A stretch of DNA of 64,000 nt from Heliocidaris erythrogramma (taxonomy: Eukaryota > Echinodermata > Echinoidea > Camarodonta > Echinometridae). This document shows, one piece after another, positions 44,941 through 59,620 of the stretch (the stretch's first letter is position 1; every line of letters begins with the position of its first letter). The notes under the pieces were generated by a model, which was not told the origin of the DNA, did not search any database, and saw nothing but the letters and a program-made list of their open reading frames with translations. The stretch is taken from contig CM046858.1 in assembly GCA_025617745.1 (NCBI GenBank), positions 48,187,197 through 48,251,196 of the forward strand. The letters run 5' to 3'. Made by a program: the position numbers and the translations under genes.

Positions 44941-47900
44941 ACTCATATGCGTTTCCTTTTAGTTCACCTAATATAAATGCTCCATAACTAAATCTTATAA
45001 ATACAAATAATCAAATCGTTACATTAATTACGATACAAAAAAAATCTTGTTACAATGTGGAAAACACCTACGCCTTTGTAAGTGATTCTTAGCCTATATA
45101 CAAAGCAAGTAATTTGATTATGATATATCCATATTTACAGGCCTTATACTGCCATAAGTTTTATATAAGTACTTTGATATATTCATCATAATCTGCAGAT
45201 ATATGACATTGTACAATCATTGTATTTACAAGTGATTATATAGCCCCGACGTTGTGAAATGAGACTCCTGTGCTAATTCAAATTTATGTACTTGAATTCG
45301 AATACATTATCACGAGTGTACAAAATAACATTTACAAGAAGGATGACAAAAATATTGCCGTGGCAACATTCTGCATTATAACATCATGTGGTATATTTAG
45401 ATGGAAATCTTTGAAATGAGTATTCTCTCTTTTGTGTAATATACCTAATTTTCATTTCATGTATGAACTTTTCTGTGAAATACAAAGGAGTACTCTACAT
45501 TTCTCTTCCTCATTTGTATACTATTGTTTCTAACATGAGAAGAAATCCTGTACAGAATCTGATGTATATTTCAAGCGCAAAGTATGAAAAACGATGGTCT
45601 CTTATTCATTCTTCTCTCAGTCAATCTAAGTTTGAGTCTTTATTTACAAATATGAGAATCACCAATGTGTGAATGTGATTATATATTTTTCCAATGGTAA
45701 ATTCTAAGCTTTCATTCTTTATAAACATGATAATAGAAATGTTTCGAAAATCGATATTAAATCTGCGGTTATGGAACAAGTTCACATGCATAATAACTTT
45801 TAGAAACTGATTTAATTTTATTAAAATCAGTGTTAATCATCAGTATTGTAAACAATTACTGTTAACTGTTCATAACCTTCTTAGACGTGTGGAACATACT
45901 GATTACAAAAGAAAATTATCATAACTTTATGTAATAAGATTTCGAGCTAACAATACCTCTGTATTAGGTTTTCAGTAAAAAACTCATGTGCGTTTCCTTT
46001 TAGTTCACCTAATATAAATGCTCCATAACTAAATCTTATAAATACAAATAATCAAATCGTTACATTAATTACGATACAAAAAAAATCTTGTTACAATGTG
46101 GAAAACACCTACGCCTTTGTAAGTGATTCTTAGCCTATATAAAAAGCAAGTAATTTGATTATGATATGTCCATATTTACAGGCCTTATACTGTCATAAGT
46201 TTGACATACATACGTACTTTGATATATTCATCATAATCAGCAGATATATGACATTGTACAATCATTGTATTTACAAGTGATTATATAGCCCCGACGTTGT
46301 GAAATGAGACTCCTGTGCTAATTCAAATTTATGTACTTGAATTCGAATACATTATCACGAGTGTACAAAATAACATTTACAAGAAGGATGACAAAAATAT
46401 TGCCGTGGTAAAATTTTTCTGTATTATAACATCATGTAGTATATTTAGATGGAATTATACTGGTTCTAGAAGAAAAAAAAACATCAACTGATTTGTTATC
46501 TTCATGTTATTATGGTAGCAAAATGGTATCCAAAATGCTTTCAAGACAATACCTGACAATATTATAGCCAAGTGGACATGGCTCCGATTTCAAAGCATCT
46601 GAAAATGGTAAATAAGAGCAAAAGACGACAAAGCACATACCGTACATATATCCCCAACATAATAATTAAAATTCAAACTAGTATAATACACATGTGTGAT
46701 GAACTACTTCCTACACATCATCACATGAAAACCGTCGTATACGAAACATAGCAAATGAATCAATCTTTGAAATGAGTATTCTCTCTTTTGTGTAATATAC
46801 CTAATTTTCATTTCATGTATGAACTTTACTGTGAAATACAAACGAGTACTCTACATTTCTCTTCCTCATTTGTATACTATCGTTTCTAACATGAGAAGAA
46901 ATCCTGTACAAAATCTGATGTATATTTCAAGCGCAAAGTATGAAAAACAATGGTCTCTTATTCATTCTTCTCTCAGTCAATCTAAGTTTGAGTCTTTATT
47001 TACAAATATGAGAATCACCAATGTGTGAATGTGATTATATATTTTTCCAATGGTAAATTCTGAGCTTTCATTCTTTATAAACATGATAATAGAAATGTTT
47101 CGAAAATCGATATTAAATCTGCGGTTATGGAACAAGTTCACATGCATAATAACTTTTAGAAACTGATTTAATTTTATTAAAATCAGTGTTAATCATCAGT
47201 ATTGTAAACAATTACTGTTAACTGTTCATAACCTTCTTAGACGTGTGGAACATACTGATTACAAAAGAAAATAATCATAACTTTATGTTATAAGATTTCG
47301 AGCTAACAATACCTCTGTATTAGGTTTTCAGTAAAAAACTCATGTGCGTTTCCTTTTAGTTCACCTAATATAAATGCTCCATAACTAAATATTATAAATT
47401 CAAATAATCAAATCGTTACATTAATTACGATACAAAAAAAATCTTGTTACAATGTGGAAAACACCTACGCCTTTGTAAGTGATTCTTAGCCTATATAAAA
47501 AGCAAGTAATTTGATTATGATATGTCCATATTTACAGGCCTTATACTGTCATAGTTTGACATACATACTTACTTTGATATATTCATCATAATCAGCAGAT
47601 ATATGACATTGTACAATCATTGTATTTACAAGTGATTATATAGCCCCGACGTTGTGAAATGAGACTCCTGTGCTAATTCAAATTTATGTACTTGAATTCG
47701 AATACATTATCACGAGTGTACAAAATAACATTTACAAGAAGGATGACAAAAATATTGCCGTGGCAACATTCTGCATTATAACATCATGTGGTATATTTAC
47801 ATGGAACTTACACTGGTTCTAGAAAAAAAAAAAACCATCAACTGATTTGTTATCTTCATGTTATTATGCTAGCAAAATGGTATCCAAAATGGTTTCAAGA

Positions 47901-50900
47901 CAAAACCTGACAATATTATAGCCAAGTGGACCTGGTTCCGATTTCAAAGCATTTGAAAATGGTAAATAAGAACAAAAGACGACAAAGCACATACCGTACA
48001 TATATCTCCAACACAATAATTAAAATTCAAACTAGTATAATACACATGTGTGATGAACTACTTCCTACACATCATCACATGAAAACCGTCGTATACGAAA
48101 CATAGCAAATGAATCAATCTTTGAAATGAGTATTCTCTCTTTTGTGTAATATACCTAATTTTCATTTCATGTATGAACTTTACTGTGAAATACAAACGAG
48201 TACTCTACATTTCTCTTCCTCATTTGTATAATATTGTTTCTAACATGAGAAGAAATCCTGTACAGAATCTGATGTATATTTCAAGCGCAAAGTATGAAAA
48301 ACGATGGTCTCTTATTCATTCTTCTCTCAGTCAATCTAAGTTTGAGTCTTTATTTACAAATATGAGAATCACCAATGTGTGAATGTGATTATATATTTTT
48401 CCAATGGTAAATTCTGAGCTTTCATTCTTTATAAACATGATAATAGAAATGTTTCGAAAATCGATATTAAATCTGCGGTTATGGAACAAGTTCACATGCA
48501 TAATAACTTTTAGAAACTGATTTAATTTTATTAAAATCAGTGTTAATCATCAGTATTGTAAACAATTACTGTTAACTGTTCATAACCTTCTTAGACGTGT
48601 GGAACATACTGATTACAAAAGAAAATTATCATAACTTTATGTAATAAGATTTCGAGCTAACAATACCTCTGTATTAGGTTTTCAGTAAAAAAACTCATGT
48701 GCGTTTCCTTTTAGTTCACCTAATATAAATGCTCAATAACTAAATATTATAAATACAAATAATCAAATCGTTACATTAATTACGATACCAAAAAAAATCT
48801 TGTTACAATGTGGAAAACACCTACGCCTTTGTAAGTGATTCTTAGCCTATATAAAAAGCAAGTAATTTGATTATGATATGTCCATATTTACAGGCCTTAT
48901 ACTGTCATAGTTTGACATACATACTTACTTTGATATATTCATCATAATCAGCAGATATATGACATTGTACAATCATTGTATTTACAAGTGATTATATAGC
49001 CCCGACGTTGTGAAATAAGACTCCTGTGCTAATTCAAATTTATGTACTTGAATTCGAATACATTATCACGAGTGTACAAAATAACATTTACAAGAAGGAT
49101 GACAAAAATATTGCCGTGGCAACATTCTGCATTATAACATCATGTGGTATATTTAGATGGAACTTACACTGGTTCTAGAAAAAAAAAACAACCATCAACT
49201 GATTTGTTATCTTCATGTTATTATGGTAGCAAAATGGTATCCAAAATGGTTTCAAGACAAAACCTGACAATATTATAGCCAAGTGGACATGGCTTCGATT
49301 TCAAAGCATCTGAAAATGGTAAATAGGAGCAAAAGACGACAAAGCACATACCGTACATATATCTCCAACACAATAATTAAAATTCAAACTAGTATAATAC
49401 ACATGTGTGATGAACTACTTCCTACACATCATCACATGAAAACCGTCGTATACGAAACATAGCAAATGAATCAATCTTTGAAATGAGTATTCTCTCTTTT
49501 GTGTAATATACCTAATTTTCATTTCATGTATGAACTTTACTGTGAAATACAAACGAGTACTCTACATTTCTCTTCCTCATTTGTATAATATTGTTTCTAA
49601 CATGAGAAGAAATCCTGTACAGAATCTGATGTATATTTCAAGCGCAAAGTATGAAAAACAATGGTCTCTTATTCATTCTTCTCTCAGTCAATCTAAGTTT
49701 GAGTCTTTATTTACAAATATGAGAATCACCAATGTGTGAATGTGATTATATATTTTTCCAATGGTAAATTCTGAGCTTTCATTCTTTATAAACATGATAA
49801 TAGAAATGTTTCGAAAATCGATATTAAATCTGCGGTTATGGAACAAGTTCACATGCATAATAACTTTTAGAAACTGATTTAATTTTATTAAAATCAGTGT
49901 TAATCATCAGTATTGTAAACAATTACTGTTAACTGTTCATAACCTTCTTAGACGTGTGGAACATACTGATTACAAAAGAAAATTATCATAACTTTATGTA
50001 ATAAGATTTCGAGCTAACAATACCTCTGTATTAGGTTTTCAGTAAAAAAACTCATGTGCGTTTCCTTTTAGTTCACCTAATATAAATGCTCCATAACTAA
50101 ATCTTATAAATACAAATAATCAAATCGTTACATTAATTACGATACAAAAAAAAATCTTGTTACAATGTGGAAAACACCTACGCCTTTGTAAGTGATTCTT
50201 AGCCTATATAAAAAGCAAGTAATTTGATTATGATATGTCCATATTTACAGGCCTTATACTGTCATAAGTTTGACATACATACGTACTTTGATATATTCAT
50301 CATAATCAGCAGATATATGACATTGTACAATCATTGTATTTACAAGTGATTATATAGCCCCGACGTTGTGAAATGAGACTCCTGTGCTAATTCAAATTTA
50401 TGTACTTGAATTCGAATACATTATCACGAGTGTACAAAATAACATTTACAAGAAGGATGACAAAAATATTGCCGTGGCAACATTCTGCATTATAACATCA
50501 TGTGGTATATTTAGATGGAACTTACACTGGTTCTAGAAAAAAACAACAACCATCAACTGATTTGTTATCTTCATGTTATTATGGTAGCAAAATGGTATCC
50601 AAAATGGTTTCAAGACAAAACCTGACAATATTATAGCCAAGTGGACCTGCTTCCGATTTCAAAGCATTTTGAAAATAGTAAATAAGAGCAAAACCCGACA
50701 AAGCACATACCGTACATATATCTCCAACACAATAATTAAAATTCAAACTAGTATAATACACATGTGTGATGAACAACTTCCTACACATCATCACATGAAA
50801 ACCGTCGTATACGAAACATAGCAAATGAATCAATCTTTGAAATGAGTATTCGCTCTTTTGTGTAATATACCTAATTTTCATTTCATGTATGAACTTTACT

Positions 50901-53775
50901 GTGAAATACAAACGAGTACTCTACATTTCTCTTCCTCATTTGTATAATATTGTTTCTAACATGAGAAGAAATCCTGTACAGAATCTGATGTATATTTCAA
51001 GCGCAAAGTATGAAAAACGATGGTCTCTTATTCATCCTTCTCTCAGTCAATCTAAGTTTGAGTCTTTATTTACAAATATGAGAATCACCAATGTGTGAAT
51101 GTGATTATATATTTTTCCAATGGTAAATTCTGAGCTTTCATTCTTTATAAACATGATAATAGAAATGTTTCGAAAATCGATATTAAATCTGCGGTTATGG
51201 AACAAGTTCACATGCATAATAACTTTTAGAAACTGATTTAATTTTATTAAAATCAGTGTTAATCATCAGTATTGTAAACAATTACTGTTAACTGTTCATA
51301 ACCTTCTTAGACGTGTGGAACATACTGATTACAAAAGAAAATAATCATAACTTTATGTTATAAGATTTCGAGCTAACAATACCTCTGTATTAGGTTTTCA
51401 GTAAAAAACTCATGTGCGTTTCCTTTTAGTTCACCTAATATAAATGCTCCATAACTAAATCTTATAAATACAAATAATCAAATCGTTACATTAATTACGA
51501 TACAAAAAAAATCTTGTTACAATGTGGAAAACACCTACGCCTTTGTAAGTGATTCTTATCCTATATAAAAAGCAAGTAATTTGATTATGATATGTCCATA
51601 TTTACAGGCCTTATACTGTCATAAGTTTGACATACATACGTACTTTGATATATTCATCATAATCAGCAGATATATGACATTGTACAATCATTGTATTTAC
51701 AAGTGATTATATAGCCCCGACGTTGTGAAATGAGACTCCTGTGCTAATTCAAATTTATGTACTTGAATTCGAATACATTATCACGAGTGTACAAAATAAC
51801 ATTTACAAGAAGGATGACAAAAATATTGCCGTGGCAACATTCTGCATTATAACATCATGTGGTATTCTAGAAAGAAAAAAAACAACCATCAACTGATTTG
51901 TTATCTTCATGTTATTATGGTAGCAAAATGGTATCCAAAATGCTTTCAAGACAATACCTGACAATATTATAGCCAAGTGGACATGGCTCCGATTTCAAAG
52001 CATCTGAAAATGGTAAATAAGAGCAAAAGACGACAAAGCACATACCGTACATATATCTCCAACATAATAATTAAAATTCAAACTAGTATAATACACATGT
52101 GTGATGAACTACTTCCTACACATCATCACATGAAAACCGTCGTATACGAAACATAGCAAATGAATCAATCTTTGAAATGAGTATTCTCTCTTTTGTGTAA
52201 TATACCTAATTTTCATTTCATGTATGAACTTTACTGTGAAATACAAACGAGTACTCTACATTTCTCTTCCTCATTTGTATAATATTGTTTCTAACATGAG
52301 AAGAAATCCTGTACAGAATCTGATGTATATTTCAAGCGCAAAGTATGAAAAACAATGGTCTCTTATTCATTCTTCTCTCAGTCAATCTAAGTTTGAGTCT
52401 TTATTTACAAATACGAGAATCACCAATGTGTGAATGTGATTATATATTTTTCCAATGGTAAATTCTGAGCTTTCATTCTTTATAAACATGATAATAGAAA
52501 TGTTTCGAAAATCGATATTAAATCTGCGGTTATGGAACAAGTTCACATGCATAATAAATTTTAGAAACTGATTTAATTTTATTAAAATCAGTGTTAATCA
52601 TCAGTATTGTAAACAATTACTGTTAACTGTTCATAACCTTCTTAGACGTGTGGAACATACTGATTACAAAAGAAAATAATCATAACTTTATGTTATAAGA
52701 TTTCGAGCTAACAATACCTCTGTATTAGGTTTTCAGTAAAAAACTCATGTGCGTTTCCTTTTAGTTCACCTAATATAAATGCTCCATAACTAAATCTTAT
52801 AAATACAAATAATCAAATCGTTACATTAATTACGATACAAAAAAAATCTTGTTACAATGTGGAAAACACCTACGCCTTTGTAAGTGATTCTTAGCCTATA
52901 TAAAAAGCAAGTAATTTGATTATGATATGTCCATATTTACAGGCCTTATACTGTCATAAGTTTGACATACATACGTACTTTGATATATTCATCATAATCA
53001 GCAGATATATGACATTGTACAATCATTGTATTTACAAGTGATTATATAGCCCCGATGTTGTGAAATGAGACTCCTGTGCTAATTCAAATTTATGTACTTG
53101 AATTCGAATACATTATCACGAGTGTACAAAATAACATTTACAAGAAGGATGACAAAAATATTGCCGTGGCAACATTCTGCATTATAACATCATGTGGTAT
53201 ATTTACATGGAACTTACACTGGTTCTAGAAAAAAAAACATCAACTGATTTGTTATCTTCATGTTATTATGCTAGCAAAATGGTATCCAAAATGGTTTCAA
53301 GACAAAACCTGACAATATTATAGCCAAGTGGACCTGGTTCCGATTTCAAAGCATTTGAAAATGGTAAATAAGAGCAAAAGACGACAAAGCACATACCGTA
53401 CATATATCTCCAACACAATAATTAAAATTCAAACTAGTATAATACACATGTGTGATGAACAACTTCCTACACATCATCACATGAAAACCGTCGTATACGA
53501 AACATAGCAAATGAATCAATCTTTGAAGTGAGTATTCTCTCTTTTGTGTAATATACCTATTTTTCATTTCATGTATGAACTTTACTGTGAAATACAAACG
53601 AGTCCTCTACATTTCTCTTCCTCATTTGTATACTATTGTTTCTAACATGAGAAGAAATCCTGTACAAAATCTGGTGTATACTTCAAGCGCAAAGTATGAA
53701 AAACGATGGTCTCTTATTCATTCTTCTATCAGTTAATCTAAGTTTGAGTCTTTATTTACAAATATGAGAATCACC
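44941..53775 (+). repeat. tandem array of seven about 1.35-kb monomers
   Basis: Units begin (at ACTCAT(A/G)TGCGTTTCC) at 44941, 45982, 47338, 48693, 50050, 51408 and 52743. Lengths are 1041 (internal deletion of about 340), 1356, 1355, 1357, 1358, 1335 and about 1033 (truncated). Inner units differ by a few percent or less. Each has a 69-codon frame starting MNF(S/T)VKYK, at 45463, 46819, 48173, 49530, 50889 and 52224; the copy in the seventh unit stops early. Changes in it are mostly amino-acid altering and no family is recognisable, so I treat it as non-coding satellite. Sequence is AT-rich with no transposon tips seen. Confidence 0.9.
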
Positions 53776-54765
53776 CAATATTAATAAATAATAAAGTGTA
53801 GGCACTTCTTTTTTCGAATTCTAAGAAATAGAAAAATAAGATATCTGTACGTGACGAGTCAAAGACACACCACTATAGCTCTATCTAAAAGTTATACAAT
53901 GTTAAAGTGATTTGGTAACTTTGTAGAGGCTTGATAAAATCTCAGCTGCCCGGCCTTACATGCTATCTGTAATATGGTGCAAAAATGAAGCCCAGGAAAA
54001 AAAAATCACTTCAAAATCATCATGTGCTTCACAAAAGTAAACATATACAAGTGATAAGTCCACTAATAATATTCTTCCACAGGATTTCACCATCATTAAC
54101 TCTAAACTTCCCTGATATACATTTATACTTCCATCGTGCCACGGCTTTAGACACCCATATGCGTTTCCTTTTAGTTGACCTAATTATTAAATGCTGCACA
54201 ACTAATATTTATCAATAGAAAATATTCAAATCGTCACATCATTTACGATATGAGAAGTCATGTTACCATGTGGAAAAACACCCTTGTAAGGGATTCTTAG
54301 CCTATATACAAAACAATCAATTTGATAATAGCCCAACTGAAATGAGGCCCCTGTGCTAATTTAAGTCTAGGCACTTGAATTCAAATATACACCACGAGTA
54401 TACAGGAGTAACATTAACAAGAATAATGACAAACATATTGCTCTGGCCATATTCTGCATACTAATATCATTGGGTATGTTAAAATGGGACTTGCACTGAT
54501 CTTAGGAAATAACGAACCTTTCGTCATTAAGCTAGTAAAATGGTATCCAAATGGTATCAAGAGAAAACATGACAATAATGCCAAGTGGACATGAATCCAT
54601 TTTCAGAGCATCTGAAAACGGAAAATGAAAGCGAAAGACGACAAAACACATGCATGTATAGAATAATTCAAACTGACTCTAGTATTATACACATGTGTAA
54701 TAAAAAGCTACATGCACATTAACACATGAAAATGTCGTATACGAACAATTGTAAGCCAGTTGAAG
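53776..54765. repeat. older diverged copy flanking the array on the right
   Basis: 53776-54140 matches 44376-44940 left of the array (GGCACTTCTTTTTT, GTCAAAGACACA, AAGTTATACAATGTTAA, ACTTCCATCGTGC). 54150-54765 is a diverged monomer (CATATGCGTTTCCTTTTAGTT, GGAAAAACACC, ACACATGTGTAAT). A short inverted piece of the monomer is at 55285-55400. Confidence 0.7.
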
Positions 54766-57700
54766 CAAAAGGAGGACAAAGTCGCACATTGAGTGCAAAA
54801 GGGAATGTGCTACATCTCAATACTTATACATATGTATTACATTAGGCTATAAAACAAATCGTTCGGTATCTTTTAGTAAGTGTGTATAATTTCGTGACTG
54901 AAAAAATATCTTAGATTCAGAGATTTAAGGATTCAGATATTTCAGAGCATAGCTTACCTAAAATGGACATACCAACCTCCAAAATATACAAATCACTTTA
55001 TAAACAAATTTCTATCAAATTATAACAGTCATAAATAGTAAGCCTCAGCTCAAAACCTAATCTAAACTGAAGAGCCCAAAACAAATATAAATCCTACAAA
55101 AGAGTAATATTCACAAGACGGTAACAGAATATTGTTTTAAAACAAACAAAATATGTACTTTGCTAATGCTACAAAACCGAATAAGGAGGAATATGATCAG
55201 TAGGATAATATTATAAACTTTCCATAGTTTCCATTTTAAGAAAGCGAGACAGTGTAAATCCATATGTGCTTTTAAAAATCAAATTACAATACTGATGATT
55301 AACACTGATTTTAATAAAATTAAATCAGTTTCTAAAAGTTATTATGCATGTGAACTTGTTCCATAACCGCAGATTTAATATCGATTTTCGAAACATTTGA
55401 ATCAAATTCCTATCTCTCTGTACATGACACAAGGATGATGTAGGAAACCCTTGCTATAGTACACGGTCTTAATACATTTTCTTTTGACTGACAACTTATC
55501 CAAACCCAAGTGATTTAAAGGTTATCGTAATGCAAAACGTGTATTTTCTTCCCTGATAGGCACTGCATAAAATTAAGTGAAATAAAACGTCTACATTACT
55601 TCATGCTCTGGAATGAAGTACATTGTCTTTACAGTATGTGTATGCAGTATGTGTTGGGCACGCCCTTACGTAAAGTAATGAAAATACTATATTTACCTTA
55701 CAAAATTACACTAATATCAATACATGTCATTTTGTATGTACACGCTTTAGCAACGTAGAATAATATGGAGAAATGCACTAAAATACACTAAAATGAATCA
55801 AGCGAAAATCTTTTCCGATTCAAATGTATTGTGTAAAGTATTTTTCCCCTTAAAAAATCAGGTCTGAAAAAGGGCCAGCAAAAGGAACTATCTGTTGAAA
55901 AAATGTACAAACTGTTTTTTGTGTGTTGTTGCAGGACTTGGGATTTCACATGCGGGTAATGTGGCCCTTCGATGTATAAACCCTACCTCTGGGCCGTACA
56001 ATTTTATACGCAGTCAAGACAGCTAAACTAATAACTCAACTCGCATCCGCCTAGTTGGGTATTTGTAAGGTTTCATAATAGATTTGATACAGGAGTACGA
56101 AGCGATAGTACCAGAAAATATGTTAAAATACAACAACAGCAAAAATACATCTCATGTAAGCAACAGTTATAAGTTAATTCTGAAATATCAAAGTTTATAA
56201 CCAAGATGATATATGGTACAGTTGAATAAATGCTTTAGTAATGTCCTTGACATTTTGAACGTGTTTAAAATATTACGTCAGAGGATGATATATCCAAAAA
56301 TGCAATCACATGTTTAAAGAAATATTCAAGCTTACCTTCGCTATGTAAGAGAGAAAAATCAAGAAAATGTTATACAACGATGCTATGGAAAGTAAAGATT
56401 GAATTCATATATACGAGGCAGCATTAAAAATGTGAAAAAATGTCTGCTGATGTATGTTTTAACGATTCAACTTCACTTTTGTACCTCGATGACGCCACTA
56501 TGTCAGTGAATGATATTTACATTTGGCCTCAAATCGAGGCTCATTATTAATAACATAAATGCAGTTCAGGTAAAATATAAATCCCCATAAATCACATGAA
56601 AAGTACCATGTCTATGACTGGTGATAAGCCATTGCAAACATGGGTATCATAGACTTTGCAGTATTTTGAGCCCTCGTTGGACGGAGGACTAATAGTAAGT
56701 TTATAATCCCGTTGGTTTCATGCCATTATTAAATATTTATTCCAGAATTTAGGACCAAACGTGGTTAGAGGTTAACCTTGATTCTTAGGATTTTGTCTGA
56801 ATTCGTGGCTCCTTTTTCAGATATTTACACTGATCTGTAGTAATTCATAGATGGAATGTAAAATATTTTGCAAACCAATAATTGTATAAACATTATTCAA
56901 TAAGTTTAACATCACTTTATACCTTTTTAGGGGGGGGGGGGGGAGAAGTGCTTCGTCCCCGTTTCTGAATAATGCGGGTCAGAAATATGCATGTGCAGAG
57001 AACCCTTATCTGTCATACAAAATTTTATCATTAACGAATAAAACTTTACTTTAAATTTTACTTTAATTAAAGACAATTATACATTATTTTTTTTATTTCA
57101 TTGCAAATGAATACATGTCAGTTATTATGAAATATAGCCAAATATTTAAGATATTTTTATGCACACGTATAGTAAATATGAATGTAATTTGTGTGTTATT
57201 TGCTGTCATTCAACAATTCTGTAACATTCTAAATCACCACATAACAACGCAACATAAAAGAAAATAAACCAAGCACATAATCATCCTCGTTACGAAAAAA
57301 AATCACTACTTAGGGTTGTAGATGGGCTGGTCACCTTGCAAGATTATATGACAATAGATGGACCAACATTAATAAATAACATTTTTAGTTAAGAAATTAT
57401 TTTCTGCTGAAACGTGTGTCAACATTTTACAAATGGTCTATTTTACATCAACTTAGTAATGAAAATTCCATCAGTTAATTTAAACGAAATATTCCTTTCA
57501 AGCATTGAAATTTTGAAGATTATAGACTGTTAGACCGTTCTTTGTCCATAGAATGTGAATATTGTATGACTAATTTCAGTTGATGACATCATAATAAGAT
57601 CATATTTTAAATATATTGTTTTAAATACAGCCATTCATGCCCCTTTAGCAGCGAAAGAAAATAGCACTTCCTTTGGAAATATATACCTTAATGAAATTTA

Positions 57701-57818
57701 CATTTGATCCACAGTATGTCACTTAGAAGTAGGATAATTTTTCCATTTAGTTTGTTAGTATTTTACATTATTGTAGGGTGTGAATCACAGGTACCTCTTA
57801 CATGTGAACATTTTGTGT
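54766..57818. other. non-coding interval
   Basis: Apart from the inverted monomer fragment at 55285-55400 and a G15 run near 56930-56942, I see no supported exon, RNA gene or mobile element. Confidence 0.4.
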
Positions 57819-58745
57819 TCAGTAAATTGCAACAAAAGAGAACAGATATATCAACGTGAAGTGCCAAAGAGAAGGAAGCATGAATTGCCTACAAACCCCT
57901 GATTCTATTTGAGATTTTATTTTGGGCGTGGGAGTGATTTCAGGCCTACTGATGTTGTTAGTAGCCGATGTAGTGATAGTATTAAGAGGAATTCTCGTGT
58001 GAGTTACGGGTTTCCCACTTGGTGGCCACCCGAAGTCATTACATAGAGCTTCACTTACATTTGAGGTTACATCATGTGAGCAGCAAGAGAAATGACTGTT
58101 ATGAGGTAGTAAGAATGCTCCCCTCATAACGTGGCCATCATCCGTAATCTCAACTTTGACGTCAATCTTATGACTGTTCTGGTAACAAGTTATTGTATCT
58201 TTGGCACTTCCAGTGGTGGCTCGACAATGTACTTCGTACGAATAGTTGTCGTTATCACTTAAAGTGATGAAGCACTTTGCAGGTCCAGGGGGAAAGTGGA
58301 CCCGAATCTCCTTTCTTAAAGTTTCGAACAAAACGTCTTCGAAACCAGGTTTGATTACAGTTAATAAATACACATCCTCGTCTATAGTATCAACACTATC
58401 TATGACAATGTTTATGCAGGGGGACGTCGTTATCCAGTTGAATGAGGTCGTAAATCTTGGGAACTGGGATGGGCTTTTAAAGCCCTTGATATCGAAGTCT
58501 CCATTGTTACAGAATGGTCGAGACATGGATCCGAACCGAGCTATAAAATATGGGACATCATGGGATGTATTATTATTAGGTGGGAGATAGAATGGAACCA
58601 CACCAGATTTGCCTGCTTGAAGAGTTACTCGTTCGGTACTGGCACTGCCTGCTACTAGAACCGGATTGCCTGCTAGAATGATAGCCAATGCGATAATCAT
58701 CTGGAGGAATCTTTGTGTGAGGACCCGGAGTATAGGATTTTTTTT
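57819..58745 (-). CDS. exon encoding hydrophobic segment plus Ig-like extracellular region
   Basis: A strong acceptor (TTTTTACTTCATCCCCATTCAG) precedes an open frame ending in TGA. It begins KKNPILRVLTQRFLQ, then the hydrophobic MIIALAIILAGNPVLVAG. About 270 residues follow that look like two Ig-like modules: the first ends near DTIDEDVYLLTV, the second runs from KCFITLSDND through SYEVHCRA and ITCYQNS to HFSCCSHDV. N-glycosylation sites NNTS, NYS, NVS and NIS, a Ser/Thr/Pro stalk, and a hydrophobic C-terminus (LPSLWHFTLIYLFSFVAIY) complete it. Two readings fit. As the last exon of the ankyrin gene (phase 0 entry) it is a signal anchor with an extracellular C-terminus. Starting at the ATG at 58698-58700 it is a 293-residue secreted or GPI-anchored protein. 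The Ig assignment rests on pattern, not search. Confidence 0.6.
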   Translation of the reverse strand, partial: KKNPILRVLTQRFLQMIIALAIILAGNPVLVAGSASTERVTLQAGKSGVVPFYLPPNNNTSHDVPYFIARFGSMSRPFCNNGDFDIKGFKSPSQFPRFTTSFNWITTSPCINIVIDSVDTIDEDVYLLTVIKPGFEDVLFETLRKEIRVHFPPGPAKCFITLSDNDNYSYEVHCRATTGSAKDTITCYQNSHKIDVKVEITDDGHVMRGAFLLPHNSHFSCCSHDVTSNVSEALCNDFGWPPSGKPVTHTRIPLNTITTSATNNISRPEITPTPKIKSQIESGVCRQFMLPSLWHFTLIYLFSFVAIY

Positions 58746-59620
58746 CTGAATGGGGATGAAGTAAAAACAGAAAGGAGTACAAAATATAATTAATTTAATT
58801 CGCAAAAACTATACACAAGTAACATTTCTAGAGGCCGTGTACATAGTAGATTTGAATAGTTGGGACTGAACTAAAGACGCCTAATAATTATGGCGAGGTT
58901 GCACCAATGAAAATGAATAGATATATTGAAGGTACAAAGTCAAATACAATAGAAAGGAACCAACAACCAACAAACTATTTTAGTCTGTATGTAAGGTGTT
59001 GCATGTCGCTATTCTATATTCAAAATATGAGCTAAAACTTCTACAAGTCAAGGCACCCGTATATACGCGTTCATATAGAAAAGATACGACTTGGGATCCT
59101 TGCTTGGGGTTTTATGCTATCCTATATTTTCTTCATAATCCTTAACCATTAACCCATAGAATGCCAGGTACATATTGTGAGGTTCATATTATACATTTTA
59201 GCTGTACACAATTTTTTTGCAGGTGGTTAGTACCCTTCAAATTAAACCCCATAAGTGCCTACTTATGTTAACATACTTATTACTCACATAATCTACTTGC
59301 ATTTTACAATAATGCCAATTATGAGCATTCCATTGAAATTATGTATTTACAAAATAAATAGAATTTTCATATCTATTTACCATTCGAAATCGCGAGTTAC
59401 CTTTATATTTTTTAAATAACCACCGGGTTTTATACTCCGTAATGTCTCCATCTATAAGGTTCCCGTACAGGTCTGATTAAGGTATCAAAATGGTCGAATC
59501 GTAACACTTGTATAGTAATGCGTTAAATAATAAACATATGAGCCTGTAAAATTACTTTAAAACTTCAGAAATTACCCATTCATCTATTTGTAAAGAATAC
59601 AATACCAGTCTTTGCTTTAC

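Noticed and set aside
45463-52433. Six repeated 69-residue ORFs as a tandem gene family
   Set aside because: Differences between units mostly change amino acids, the seventh copy has a stop, there is no domain or signal, and spacing equals the satellite period.
58576-58782. Ser/Arg-rich alternative frame in the Ig-like exon
   Set aside because: Would need entry phase 1, which the upstream exon does not supply in its supported frame; it ends early and has no domain.
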